Of a stretch of DNA of 64,000 nucleotides, positions 21,946 to 32,889 are shown in pieces. Made by a program: the position numbers and the translations under genes. A model generated the notes under the pieces. That model saw only the letters and a program-made list of their open reading frames with translations. It did no database searches and had not been told where the DNA came from. The stretch comes from Neoarius graeffei (lineage: Eukaryota; Chordata; Actinopteri; Siluriformes; Ariidae): contig NC_083582.1 of the NCBI RefSeq assembly GCF_027579695.1, positions 1,625,378-1,689,377 of the forward strand, given 5' to 3'. The stretch's first letter is position 1. Every line of letters begins with the position of its first letter.

Positions 21946-23580
21946 CCTATGGTCCCAACACTCCAGGTCTTGTTTAAGATTACTTAAGAGGGGATGATAA
22001 TTAGCCTTATAGAGATCTTTGTGATTACGTGTGACCCAAATACCTAAATATTTTATTTTGTTAGGACTAAATTTAAAAGGGGTCATCCCAAAGTATGATC
22101 TGTCTGCAGAAGAGATGGGCATAAGTTCGCTTTTCTCAAAGTTGACTTTATAGCCAGATAATCTTCCGAACTTTGTGAGTAAAGTCGATAATTCAGGAAG
22201 GCTTGAGAGGGGTCCGATATAAATAATAACATGTCATCGGCATAGAGTGAGACTTTATGCTCCAAACCTGCCCGGTGTGTCCCCTTGATGGTGGAGCACT
22301 GCCTCAGGGCTAATGCAAGTGGCTCAAGTGCAACAGCAAATAAAAGTGGTGGCAGAGGACACCCCTGTCTCGTACCCCGCTTCAGCTCAAAATAGGTGGA
22401 TCAATTATTATTGGTGCGAACTGCAGCCATCGGGAGTGCGTATAGGATTCTAATCCAGGAGATGAATTTAGGGCCGAAATTAAACGCTTCCACAGTCTTG
22501 AAGAGAGAGTCCCACTCCACCCGATCAAACGCTTTTTCAGCATCGAGTGAGAGCATCACCTCAATATTCCCAGGATCGGGCGGAGTGGCACAATAAAGGA
22601 TATTAAATAAACGCCTGATATTAAAAAATGAATCGCGATTTTTTATAAATCCTGTCTGGTCGGATGAAATAATAGAGGGGACAATGTTTTCAAGATGACA
22701 GGCCAAAATTTTGGCAAGAATCTTTGCATCTGTATTCAGCAGTGAGACAGGGCGCTATGAGCTACAGTTGAAGGGATTTTTATTCTTTTTAAGTAATAAA
22801 GAGATGACTGCTTGACGCATAGTTTGGGGCAAGGAATTAGTGACTAAGGATTCTTCAAACACTGACAATAACAGAGGAGATAACTGGTCGGAAAACTTTT
22901 TGAAAAATTCAGTTGGGAATCCGTCTGGTCCAGGAGATTTGCCACTTTGCATGGCACCGATTGCTGACACCATCTCCTTAACTGAGAAATCCCTTTCCAG
23001 TTCAGCCGAGAGTTCTACACTTACAGAAGGCATTTTCAGGGATTTAAAAAAGTCCTCTGGGACAGAGGGATTGGTGGGCACATCTGAACTATACAATAAT
23101 TGGTAGAATTTCTTGAAACAGGAATTGATTTTCTCATTGTCAGTGCATTTTATACCACATTCATCATTAACTACAGGGATGGTTTGATTAGCAGTTCTTT
23201 GGCGCAGCTGGTGAGCGAGTGCTCGGCCGGACTTTTCCCCACGCTCATAATGACCATGTCTGGATTTGGAAATCAGATATTCAGCCTGTCTGGTGGACAG
23301 GAGATCAAACTCTGTCTGTAATGACGAGCGTTTTTTGAGTATGTCTGCTGATGGGGAATGGCTATGCAGCCTGTCTAATTCTAATATCTCATCTGTTCAT
23401 TTTTTAGTACGGTCAGTGCTAGTCCTTTTTTTATTTGCACAGTATGAAATAATTTGGCCCCTTAAATATGCCTTTAGCGACTCCCATACAGTAGATGACG
23501 ACATCCCTGGGGTTTGATTGATGTCAAGAAACATTTTGATTTCAGATGATATGAACTTAGTAAACTCATCTTCTGACAGA
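21946..23580 (-). pseudogene. L1 ORF2 reverse transcriptase
   Basis: On the minus strand in order: [92 protein letters not shown] and the catalytic YADDMLLF, then NKIKYLGIWVT. These are the RT motifs of L1-clade LINEs. Several stops and frame changes break the ORF. Confidence 0.85.
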
Positions 23581-23589
23581 AGCAAGGGG

Positions 23590-24215
23590 TTAAACCGCCA
23601 TGGACGCTATGATGACTGTGTCGGGAATGTACATTTTCATGATTAAGGGACCATGATCCGAGATGACCATAGCCCCGTAGTCACATTCTTTTGTAAGATG
23701 CAGAATTCTTTTATCCAGGAAAAAGTAATCGATACGTGAATACGTCTTGTGAACTGGGGAGTAGTAAGAGTATGCTCTGGAGGTGGGGTTGCGAAACCGC
23801 CACACATCCGCTACACCGTAGGTCTTCAGAAAGAGCTGAATAGATTTTGCTGACTTCGACAGGGATGCCCTCCTAGAAACACTCCTATCTAAGAGAGGAG
23901 AAAGTGCACAGTTAATGCCACCACCAAGTATAAGATGATGTGAAGTCATATCTGGTAAGTGAGAAAAAAAATTCGTGAAGAATATAGGATCATCCCAGTT
24001 CGGAGCATAAACACATGCTAAAATAACTGGGAGTGAATATAATTTTCCTACCACGATCACAGATCGCCCTGCAGAGTCAGCCCGCACATGAGATGCCGTG
24101 AACTGTACACCTCTACTTATCATAACTGCAGCACCCCGAGCCTTTGAGCAGAAATTGGACTGATGCACCTGAGCAGCCCATCCCCTAACACGACGAGAAC
24201 CATCACAAGAACGTA
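23590..24215 (-). pseudogene. L1 ORF2 endonuclease, C-terminal part
   Basis: An AP-endonuclease-like fold is recognisable from GAAVMISRGVQF, ILACVYAPNWDD, LGGGINCALSPLLDR, the TYSRIDYFF stretch and MVISDHGPLIM. The invariant YAPN, RIDY and SDH motifs are present. The usual GDFN is GGIN here, so one metal-binding aspartate appears changed. The N-terminal part lies beyond the hAT MITE at 24216-25137. Confidence 0.85.
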
Positions 24216-25137
24216 CAGTGGCGTGCACAGACATTTTGGGGGGCAAGTGCTCTGGGGGGAAAAAGGGCACTTTTTTGCACATGTGGAACACCTTATTATA
24301 AAAGTCTGAGATTTAACCCTCCTCTTGTGTTCATAATCATATCAAAGTTTTGGGTATTTTTCTGTAGTTCCATCTTTAAAAAGTCTGATCTTCCCGTCAC
24401 TGACTTGAGTCTCAAGACTGTGTTTATTCACAGAGTTCCGTGAGATCATCTTAAAATTTGTAATGAAATATACACACTCAATGGGCTCAACGGAGCTCTC
24501 CTTTATTTGCATAACGGCGTGCATACTAGCACAACGTGATATTCTTAATCATGTTATAAAAACAGGTCGGAATTGATGGAGAGTGGGGTTGCCTCAATGG
24601 TTTAGGCTACATTTAAAATGTTGTTCAGTTTGTTTCTCCATATGGAAAGGGAGCAAATAAGCTGGCAAAGGCTGCCATGTGCAGTTGTTTCTGTATGCGA
24701 CGGGCTACTTCACGACAAAATAATTACAGCTTGGGCTTAGAGGGCAAACAATACATTTTCACTCGATTCATGTGTTAGCTGGCTGGTGGGGCAGGGGAAG
24801 AGCTGACTGACTGCCCGATGTGTTGTCTGCGCTACGACAAGGCCGTGGCTTCCAGAACGCTATGCTGCTGCAACCTCACATTGAATGCACTGCACGCTTG
24901 TTCACGTGACAGAGCAAGAGAGACAGAGGTCCGGTGTGTGTGTGGAGGGGGCACACATCGGGACATTATTTTCACACACGCTTTTAATGCCGCGGCTTTT
25001 CTAAAAGATCATGTCGACATTGGCCTCAGTAAACTGTAAAAAAATAAAATAAAAATTTCAAAAGGGCACTTTTTTGGACAGAGGGCAGAGGGGCAGGTGC
25101 TTGAGCACCACCTCGTGTCTATCTGTGCACGCCACTG
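24216..25137. mobile_element. hAT-type non-autonomous element, 922 bp
   Basis: The ends are CAGTGGCGTGCACAGACATT and, in reverse complement at the right, CAGTGGCGTGCACAGATAGA. AGAACGTA lies on both sides (24208-24215 and 25138-25145), an 8-bp duplication as in hAT elements. The interior has no credible transposase. It splits the endonuclease of the L1. Confidence 0.92.
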
Positions 25138-25302
25138 AGAACGTATATGGGTCTCTTGTAAGAATGCAATATCTACTCTGAGCTGTTTTAGGTGTGAGAA
25201 TAGCTTTTTAAATTTCACTGGATGATTAAGTGATTTAACATTCCAACTTATGAAATTAGCAGGGCAACCATCATAACCTCTGGTGTTATTTATATTGGCC
25301 AT
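25138..25302 (-). pseudogene. L1 ORF2 N-terminus (endonuclease start)
   Basis: The minus strand starts MANINNTRGYDGCPANFISW and continues NVKSLN ... DIAFLQETHIR. The SWNV and LQETH motifs are the first two endonuclease blocks, and ETH carries a catalytic glutamate. The frame resumes at 24215 when the MITE and one duplicate are ignored. Confidence 0.85.
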
Positions 25303-25597
25303 CTAGTGTACACAGAGAAATGAGCACCATATATGAAACCCAAGGACACAAAAACAAACAAAAATAAAAGTCTGGTGGAGTAGATTCAGTTCGTACAGAA
25401 GTCCAGTAGTTACCCACCCCTATCACCCACACGAGCAAGGGGATTACAGCAACCCTCAGAAATAAATCCACACATTAAGTGCTTATGGTTAGAACTATGA
25501 AGCTCAGCGCTCAGGCTCCCGTCGAGCCTCAAACATAAAGAAAATAAGAAAAAGCAAAGGGCAAAGTAGTACATTTTTTAGCTATGCATAGTAAACT

Positions 25598-26145
25598 GAG
25601 GCCATGTACACACGTAGCCGGGTATTTTTAAAACCGAACATTTCCCCCTCTCCGTTTATAAAAATGTTTTATCCACACCACCTCGTCTTCGAAAAAAATC
25701 CCTTCCACACATAACCGAACATCTGCGTTTTCAATCACATTCATAAGCATTCCAAACCTGTAGATGGCATTATTTCCCCAAATCCTACCCCCTAATCACA
25801 TCAGAATAGCACCTGCAGAATAATTAACACTTTCAAGGCACTACTCTGATCCATTACTCTTTGTCCATGCTTAATCTGGCTTCTGCAGTAAACAAAGGTC
25901 GCACGTTTGACGTCAGGGCAGATTTGTTGTCATTTTTTGGCGCAGATTGTGACGTCCTAAAACGCAAAACTCCGGTTATCTCTGTCTACACAAAAAGGCA
26001 TACACGGAGTTTTCAAAAATCTTCACTTTGCCCGGAGTTTTTTTAAATATTCGTTTTTGATGTGTTTTCATGTGGATGACAGGCCAAAACGTAGAAAAAT
26101 ATCTTCGATTTAGCAGATACCCGGCTACGTGTGGACGGGGTCTTA
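25598..26145. mobile_element. MITE with GTAGCCGGGTAT inverted ends
   Basis: The left end has GGCCATGTACACACGTAGCC. The right end, in reverse complement, has GACCCCGTCCACACGTAGCC. Both continue GGGTAT. The interior holds AACGCAAAACTCCGGTTATC-like sequence without an ORF. It lies between ORF1 and ORF2 of the L1. No clean duplication was seen. Confidence 0.75.
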
Positions 26146-26429
26146 GATTATGATTCTTGGGAGAGGATGTATTAGGCTAATCGTGGTGTACTTCCTTAAT
26201 TAACATTGCATGCCATCAAGTGTAACGTCAACAGATAACCAACTATGGCCGACCAGATTGACCCATAATAGTAATCAGGAACTGAAATAGCATGTCTTTA
26301 ATTTTAACTATGATATCCTAGAAGTAAGAACATCAAATCAGAACCTAGTAACACTAAGCCAAGCATGAAATACTGTCGGCCCATGAGCACACAGTTCAGT
26401 CAGATATTTTTCTTGACACAAGTCATAGC

Positions 26430-26798
26430 CGGCGGCACGGTGGTGTAGTGGTTAGCGCTGTCGCCTCACAGCAAGAAGGTCCTGGGTTCGAGCCCCGGGG
26501 CCGGCGAGGGCCTTTCTGTGCGGAGTTTGCATGTTCTCCCCGTGTCCGCATGGGTTTCCTCCGGGTGCTCCGGTTTCCCCCACAGTCCAAAGACATGCAG
26601 GTTAGGTTAACTGGTGACTCTAAATTGACCGTAGGTGTGAGTGTGAATGGTTGTCTGTGTCTATGTGTCAGCCCTATGATGACCTGGCGACTTGTCCAGG
26701 GTGTACCCCGCCTTTCGCCCGTAGTCAGCTGGGATAGGCTCCAGCTTGCCTGCGACCCTGTAGAAGGATAAAGCGGCTAGAGATAATGAGATAATGAG
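26430..26798 (+). mobile_element. tRNA-headed SINE, copy 1
   Basis: The head GGCACGGTGGTGTAGTGGTT contains an A-box-like stretch and is followed by GGTTCGAGCCC, a B box. A conserved body (GTTTGCATGTTCTCCCCGTG, ACATGCAGGTTAGGTTAACT, CAGCTGGGATAGGCTCCAGC) and a GATAATGAGATAATGAG tail follow. The 10-bp duplication AAGTCATAGC flanks it at 26420-26429 and 26799-26808. It is inserted in L1 ORF1. Confidence 0.92.
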
Positions 26799-27678
26799 AA
26801 GTCATAGCTTTGTCCGGGTCAGTAAACTCCCTGTCCTCGCCTCTGAACGGGACTCGGAATCGCGCTGGAAACAGAATCCCGTACCGGACTCCCTCTTGGT
26901 CGCGAAGTAGCTTCCTCACCTCTGTAAATGCCGCCCGCGCTTTAGCCACCGCTGCCGTGTAGTCCGGGAAGATGGTCATTGGTTCCCCGTTGAAACGGAG
27001 CGGACCCCGGGTGCGAGCGAGTCGCAGTATCTGGACACATTCCTGGTAGTAATGCAGCCTAGCAACGATGGCTCGAGGTTTTCCGCCCGGCTTCTTCGGC
27101 CCCGGTGGGATCGATCGATCAGCGGCTCTTTATCCAACTGTAGCACCTCAGCTAGTAGCTTTGATACAGAGGTTGTGGTGCTGGAGTCGGGTGTCTCGGG
27201 TACACCAATGATTCTTATGTTGCATCTCCTCGACTGCCCTTCCATATCCTCACACTTCACTTTCAGTTCTGCAATTTCTGTCTTCATCTCACTCACAGTT
27301 TCTTGTAAAGTAACCACTTCATCCGACCATGCTGATAGCCCCCCCCACCTCTTTGATGCTAACTTTGGCCTGGTCGATCTCGTACTTCAGCGCCGCAGTG
27401 TTGTTTATTATCTCCGTTTTCACCGCCTTCAGCTCGTTCTTGAGGATTTCAAAATAGTCAGCGAGGGCATTTTTCAGTTCTGACTTCAACACCGTTGAAA
27501 CGTCCGCTTTCAGAGAGAGAAGGATTTCTGACTTCAAGCCTTCAACGTTCATCTTTCCCGAGGCAGGTGAGGGCGGAGTTACTTTAGCTGGGATCTTGGC
27601 AGTACTCTGGTCCCCGGAGGTGTTGGGCCTTGTGTTGGAGGGTCCGGTGAACTTGAATTTATTCAACCTCGTTTCCAT
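26740..27678 (-). pseudogene. L1 ORF1 (RNA-binding protein), frameshifted
   Basis: The minus strand encodes METRLNKFKFTGPSN, a coiled-coil region (VLKSELKNALADYFEILKNE and a second part from VTLQETVSEMKTEIAELKVK), the RRM start RRCNIRIIGVPE and a C-terminal domain with MTIFPDYTAAVAKARAAF. This is the normal L1 ORF1p order. A frame change lies near 27318 in a C-run and another near 26977. The SINE at 26430-26798 cuts the C-terminal domain. Confidence 0.82.
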
Positions 27679-27848
27679 CTGGACGTCGCCGTGGATTTGT
27701 TACACTGTCCGATTGAGTTTAGAAACAGTTTACTGTAGCATGAGATGGATTACCCTTTACTTTTTTTGCTTAAAATAGAGGCTTAACGGGAGCTCGCGTC
27801 AAACACAGCCTACTCCATAGCGTCCAAGCCACGCCCCCCATGCAGGAT

Positions 27849-28540
27849 ACATTTTAAAGAAATTCATCACGTGAACGGCTCTGTGATGTGCTGAATAAAC
27901 TGAAGGTTCTGGTGGAGCCCGGACTGAAGGTCAGTGAGAGCGTGGTTGTGGGGAGATGTGCTGATGTCTTCTGTTTTAAAGGAGGTTTAATGATATTTTT
28001 CACCAAACTGCAGGGTTTTTTAAGATTTTAAATTGTAAAATTTATGATTTAGATATTTAGAGAATACATTAAGAAAAATAACTGCACTCAACCCTTTGCA
28101 TGGTTTATACTTTTTATTCGTGATGTATTGAGTCTGAGGGTTTGTTCAGTCAGGAACTTGCAGATAGAAGCTGAAACAACTGACAGAATCCACTTACTGT
28201 CTCAATTTTGATTCATGTAAATTTTAAGTAATCTGAAACTGTCGATTTAATTTTATTACTTGATTTTTCTAGATTTGTCACTGGCCATGTCGAAACCTGA
28301 CCTTGTCCCAGATCTCAAACTCCCTCTTCACCTGGACTGAACATGATGCAGGAGTTCTCGGCCCACACTGTGTCTGATGGGTTTGGGATGTTATGAATGA
28401 TTTTCTCTGCTTTATTTATATTTTTAGCCCCAGCTCTGTCACACTTCCTGCCATTATGATCAGATCAATTTCACCACATTTAATCAGGGATGTGAAAATT
28501 CCCAGATTGTTCATGATTCTGTGATGGTGAGTAAATCACA
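27849..28540 (+). other. Unidentified region with exon-like frames
   Basis: From about 27870 a plus-strand frame reads RERLCDVLNKLKVLVEPGLK and on to CADVFCFKGGLMIFF. From 28433 to 28529 an AG-GT bounded frame reads PQLCHTSCHYDQINFTTFNQ, then GCENSQIVHDSVM, followed by GTGAGT. Neither was recognised as a known family. They could be decayed host exons or an old repeat. Confidence 0.25.
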
Positions 28541-29126
28541 AGGGTTTGTGTTTTAAATGCAGTTTTTAATTCCTGTGTAATGGAGATTCGTCCACTAGGG
28601 GGAGCCTTTTGTTTTTGTAATTGAAGCTCTACTTGCTGAGGGACTGGAGTGAAGTGGAATTGCAAAAGTTCACAGTGCTGGAACCGGTTTTAAGGCCGAG
28701 GCCTTTTACAGCTATAGACCAAAGTCATATAAATAAAAATTTATGGTGAAAGTAAGAAATCCCGTTACCGACTCGCTCAACTAAGACTGATTTGACTTCA
28801 CTGATTGTGGTTTGACTCTCATTAAAACAGGATGGGTGTTATAACTTATGCAACATACATGTACATGCATGCATTTTCACTGATAAAACGTAAAAGGCTC
28901 ATTAAATAATCAGATGAACTGAGACAATCACATTCTGAAGCAAATTAAATAATCTTATACCGCTAACTTCAACACACAATACAAGTTACATGGATTAATC
29001 TAAATGCAGAGAAACTTTTTTTTTTTAATCCAAATGAGAGTCGGAGCTTACCCGTCTGTGTTCTCACTTCTTGTAGCTGATTCTTTTGAAACAGTCTGAC
29101 TTTTGGTTGTTCATTCAGTACTTCGT

Positions 29127-29387
29127 TCATTCGCTTCTTCCACGTAAGGGCGAGATGGCAGCGATATCCAGTTTAGAAATCAGATGGCTGCACCACTCAT
29201 TCACTTTTCTCCATGCTGTGTACTCCGCCATTACTGCTGGGCTCAGGCAATTACTAAAACCCGGGACGACACCAGTTTTAGCAACAACTGCGGGGAGGTC
29301 ACTGCCCGAGCGATATGTCCCATCCCATCGTGTTCCATCCCAGGTTTTAGCAACAACCCTCGGCTCACTCGAGGAGGACTGGTGCAA
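29127..29387 (-). CDS. Unidentified ORF downstream of the THAP domain
   Basis: The open frame of 86 codons reads from MHQSSSSEPRVVAKTWDGT to AWRKVNEWCSHLISKLDIAA. It lies just 3' of the THAP ORF on the same strand, so it may be a second exon of the same mobile or host gene. I do not recognise a domain in it. Confidence 0.35.
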   Translation of the reverse strand: MHQSSSSEPRVVAKTWDGTRWDGTYRSGSDLPAVVAKTGVVPGFSNCLSPAVMAEYTAWRKVNEWCSHLISKLDIAAISPLRGRSE

Positions 29388-29403
29388 CTGAACTCACTTT
29401 CCT

Positions 29404-29706
29404 TTATTTAAAAATTAAAATAAATACTTTTCTTGTAGTTTTCTTTCCTTTAATTGTTGGTACTGCACCCTCTTTCAATCCGGGCTTATAGCCAACGCTC
29501 CTCAACAGATCAGAGGTCTCGTACGAGTCTTCAGTAAAATGTGCAGAGCAGAGGAGAGACCACTTCGTAGGCGCCCAATGTGCCCGTGAACTTCTCGCAA
29601 AACACGTCCAAATCTTTGCAGTTTGCACATTCTTGGGCCATGAATGCAACGTAAATCCACCTTCTGTTGTGTTGCTGCACTGGCCAGCAACACATCTATG
29701 TGACAT
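29404..29706 (-). CDS. THAP-domain protein, N-terminal exon
   Basis: The 100-codon frame begins MSHRCVAGQCSNTTEGGFTL and has W in KIWTCF, then LLCSAHF and AVPTI. This gives the C2CH spacing (C-x4-C, later C-x2-H), the invariant tryptophan and the AVPT box, which together define the THAP DNA-binding domain. THAP domains occur in P-element-like transposases and in host transcription factors. The frame runs into an AT-rich end without further domain. The position among transposons favours a mobile-element origin, but a host gene exon cannot be excluded. Confidence 0.7.
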   Translation of the reverse strand: MSHRCVAGQCSNTTEGGFTLHSWPKNVQTAKIWTCFARSSRAHWAPTKWSLLCSAHFTEDSYETSDLLRSVGYKPGLKEGAVPTIKGKKTTRKVFILIFK

Positions 29707-30419
29707 GGCGATAAATTAGCTCAAAATGGAGGATCGGAGTTGCAGTCAGCTCTGTGTTTTAGTATAGCGGAAATGGTGATGAGACCGATAGACTTCCTGC
29801 TGTGACGTCACAGACATTAAGGTCATTCACTCAGACCGCTACCTATATAAATCACTTTAATCATAAAAATTACTATATTAGATTTATTTTTAACGCTTAA
29901 AACTATTCCTGTGCCATTCTTGAGGTCTCAAGGCATTTATAAACAAAAAGTGAGGCTGTGGTTCTGCGTATATGCTTTAAGAACTAAGAGCAGTTAGACC
30001 AACAGGCACACAGACACGTATATGTAATCTATGTGGATAGTAGGCACCTAGAAAGTAGCCTATATTGTATAAGTTCATTCTACATACTGTACATATGGAA
30101 AGTTTTTGACACACACTGATTTTTAATGTAAATGTTCTCATGGGAAGGTAGCCTAGTGCACCCCAATGTTTCAATGTTCATGTTCAGCACGCCCTTACAA
30201 AAATGCTCCACATTATATTTCAAATTTATGAAATAAATAGATTTAAAAAAAAAGAAAAATCCATATGGGGCAGAAACAGGCAGTGCATCCCACATTTTTT
30301 ATATTAACCTTCAAATTCAAGTTCATCTTATGGTTTATTGTATTAAACAGAAGTTTTTTGTCGACTACGTTTCATCTTAATACATATTGACGTGATTCAC
30401 AAGGACGTTATGTCTGTTG

Positions 30420-31031
30420 AACGCAGCAGCATATCTTGAAAACCATACTCCGCCACAAGTCTCCTAACCTCTTGAGGCTGAAGGAGCATCTCAGAGCGGG
30501 AGAACGTTAATTTTGGCTGCTTTGTGATTTTATCGCCACTCTCATCCTCCGCTTGCTTCCTTGCTAACTTCATGTTCCTGCGGCACCTCTGTAAATGTTT
30601 AGTTAAATTACTGGTGCTATTTCGGGAAGTGGACAGTTGACTATGATGTTCTTCACATCCTTATTTTTCACAAACTTAAAGTAATAGGCGTGTGCCCATC
30701 TGGAGAATGTGCTATCCGACGTTAGATCAGCTGCAGGTTCACTCCTCTCTCTCTTCTGTGTGACTAGCCTAAAGGAAAAGGAAGTGAAACATTTTGCGCA
30801 GATGTTTCACCTCTGCTGATCTCGCGGTGATTTTGGCAAATTTGTATGAAGGAAAAAAAACCCCACCACTTCATTCCAGGTTAAAAATGCATTTTAACGC
30901 GCGTTACTGACATTTGTACCGAGTAAAATATTACCAAATTTTTCTCTGTAATGCCTTTCATTACCACATTACCGCAAAAAGCAATGCATTACAGTCATTT
31001 GCTACTTTTGTAACGTGTTACTCCCAACACT
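30420..31031 (-). mobile_element. hAT element end with decayed BED-finger exon
   Basis: The right terminus (plus strand GTAACGTGTTACTCCCAACACTG ending 31031) reads CAGTGTTGGGAGTAACACGT on the minus strand, a hAT end. Going inward, the minus strand encodes a broken BED-type finger: SNLTKHLQRC, then RRNMKLARKQAEDESGDKIT and KLTFSRSEMLLQPQEVRRLV. At least one frameshift lies between the two halves of the finger. The remainder of the transposase is absent. Confidence 0.65.
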
Positions 31032-31033
31032 GT

Positions 31034-31418
31034 CCACAAACTACCAGCACATCAGCATTGTGCTTCCACAAACTAGCAGCAGGTCAGTATTTTTCTTCCA
31101 CAAACTACAAGCATGTCAGTATTTCTCATCTATAAACTATCAGCAGGTCAGTGTTTCTATTCCTCAAACTACCAGCAGGTCAGTGTTTCACATCCATAAA
31201 CTCCCAGCAGGTCGGGATTTTTCTTCCACAAACTAGCAGCATGTCAGTATTTCTCATCTATAAACTACAGGCAGGTCAGTGTTTCTATTCCACAAACTAC
31301 CAGCAGGTCAGCGTTTCTCACCCATAAACTACAGGCAGGTCAGTGTTTGTATTCCACAAACTACCAGCAGGTCAATGTTTCTATTCCACAAACTACCAGC
31401 AGGTCAGTGTTTCTCATC
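31034..31418. repeat. 32-bp minisatellite, about 12 units
   Basis: The unit has the form TCCACAAACTACCAGCAGGT followed by CAGTGTTTCTCA or variants. Twelve copies fit the length exactly. It starts right beside the hAT terminus and ends at a gypsy gag fragment. Confidence 0.95.
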
Positions 31419-31424
31419 CACGAG

Positions 31425-31756
31425 CTGGGCTTCCCCCAACAGGAACGGCAGTAGGTGAGCCGCCCACTGTGAGGTTGGCCATGAGCTCGCTTCTGCAACA
31501 TGCTCGACGAAAGCGTCGGGTCATCCTGCGGCCCCATCTTCACCAGCTGGACGGGCACGCTGGCTGCAGGAATGACGGCTGGAGCACCCACAGACTGGAC
31601 CCAGCTGCATATCACCTGCTGATTCTCTGCCTGGGCTTCAAGCAGAGCCCAGAAGCGCCGGTCCAGGTCGACGGACAGCACGATGAGGGTGTGCTGCTGA
31701 CGCTGGAGGTCGTCGCCGAGCGTTTGGAGGAGTTCTTGGACTGGTTCGGATCCCAT
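31425..31756 (-). pseudogene. Gypsy-type Gag fragment
   Basis: The ATG at 31756 starts a frame MGSEPVQELLQTLGDDLQRQ with a helix-rich N-terminus. KMGPQDDPEAFVEH appears after a frame change, a motif of fish gypsy Gag proteins. The fragment is cut off by the minisatellite at 31425. It lies directly downstream of the LTR and primer site. Confidence 0.6.
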
Positions 31757-31794
31757 GGCGGCATTTGTTCCTCAGTCCTCGGTTTCGGCACCAG

Positions 31795-31896
31795 TGTAAC
31801 AGTTCTTGGACTTTGGGAACCTGAGGAACAGGAAGCAGGCTGCAGAACAGGTGAGTTCTTTTATTCTAGCACACTTTTAGTGGCCAGTCACAAACA

Positions 31897-31947
<51 letters not shown>

Positions 31948-32029
31948 CAGGGTGTCACAGCTTTCTCTCTTGTTTGTCTCTTGTTGTTGTCATTCACAGC
32001 CAACGTTTGACCACGCCCCCACTGCCACA
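31795..32029 (-). mobile_element. Gypsy 5' LTR and primer-binding site
   Basis: On the minus strand the LTR begins TGTGGCAGTGGGGGCGTGGT. It contains a long CA/TG microsatellite (31897-31945) and AATAAA, and ends TGTTACA. The next bases TGGTGCCGAAACC are a primer-binding site. Its first 20 bases are close to the solo LTR at 34978, so both belong to one family. Confidence 0.7.
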
Positions 32030-32509
32030 ATTTGGTAGAAAGGGAAGATCACTGAGAGAACGTGATCGCTGGAAAGACACGATGGCAATAACATCATTTT
32101 GTGCGATCACACTACATTCAAAATCAATCAAATATTTTAATTATTTATTATTATTATTATTATTGAAATCTGTTGTTTTTTTTGTTGCCTGGTTATTTAT
32201 TTGTTTGTAGAAGTTGCTGTGGACCCCACAGTTGTTATTTAGAACCTGAAAATAAAAACAGAATTGAAGGAGGGTGTACTTTCTTTTCTCCCTCAACTGT
32301 AGGTTTATTTCTGAAATTTTCAACCAAAGCGATGACCTCGAGGAGTCAAGTTGGGGATTTTGCGTTCACCTATGACAGTTAAGTATCTGAATAATTTTTT
32401 AAAAGTCGTGGTAAAGTCCCGAGCGTTGTACTGTACAGTTTAAAGTTAACAGGTGTTAGTTGAGCAACAAGGATAAAAATTAAACATCTTAATTCCCATA
32501 AATGAAGAT

Positions 32510-32882
32510 CTCATCTCATCTCATTATCTGTAGCCGCTTTATCCTGTTCTACAGGGTCGCAGGCGAGCTGGATCCTATCCCAGCTGACTACGGGTGAAAG
32601 GCGGGGTACACCCTGGACAAGTCGCCAGGTCATCACAGGGCTGACACATAGACACAGACAACCATTCACACTCACACCTACGCTCAATTTAGAGTCACCA
32701 GTTAACCTAACCTGCATGTCTTTGGACTGTGGGGGAAACCGGAGCACCCGGAGGAAACCCACGCGGACACGGGGAGAACATGCAAACTCCACACAGAAAG
32801 GCCCTCGCCAGCCACGGGGCTCGAACCCGGACCTTCTTGCTGTGAGGCGACAGCGCTAACCACTACACCACCGTGCCGCCCC
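32510..32882 (-). mobile_element. SINE copy 2 (left member of composite)
   Basis: The copy is full length in minus orientation, with the tail at 32510 and the tRNA-like head ending at 32882. It shares GGATCCTATCCC and GGGTGAAAGG with the copy at 53093, so it is of a different subtype from its partner at 34271. The 11-bp TAAATGAAGAT precedes it at 32499-32509. Confidence 0.9.
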
Positions 32883-32889
32883 CTGTAAC

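Larger units (their letters stand above)
15683..27838 (-). mobile_element. L1-type LINE, nearly full length, with nested insertions
   Basis: CATGCAGGAT flanks the block at 15673-15682 and 27839-27848, a 10-bp target duplication. On the minus strand the order is ORF1 (about 27678-26740), ORF2 endonuclease (25302-23590), reverse transcriptase (about 23580-21945), the ORF2 C-terminal region (21297-20658 and 16499-16020) and a 3' poly-A (T run at 15686-15720). The insertions within it are a SINE, two MITEs, a hAT fragment and a Tc1 with further nests. Together they expand a LINE of roughly 6 kb to 12.2 kb. ORF1 and ORF2 carry frameshifts, so the element is inactive. Confidence 0.88.

Noticed and set aside
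26430..26500. tRNA gene at the head of the SINE copies
   Set aside because: A- and B-box-like motifs are present, but the arms do not form a convincing cloverleaf and the same sequence recurs in six places as part of a longer SINE body.
31343..32038. Plus-strand ORF of 231 codons
   Set aside because: It combines minisatellite, antisense gypsy Gag and a CA microsatellite; the real reading is on the minus strand.
32303..32395. Exon-like stretch after TCAACTGTAG
   Set aside because: The frame has no good donor site and no recognisable family; chance cannot be excluded.
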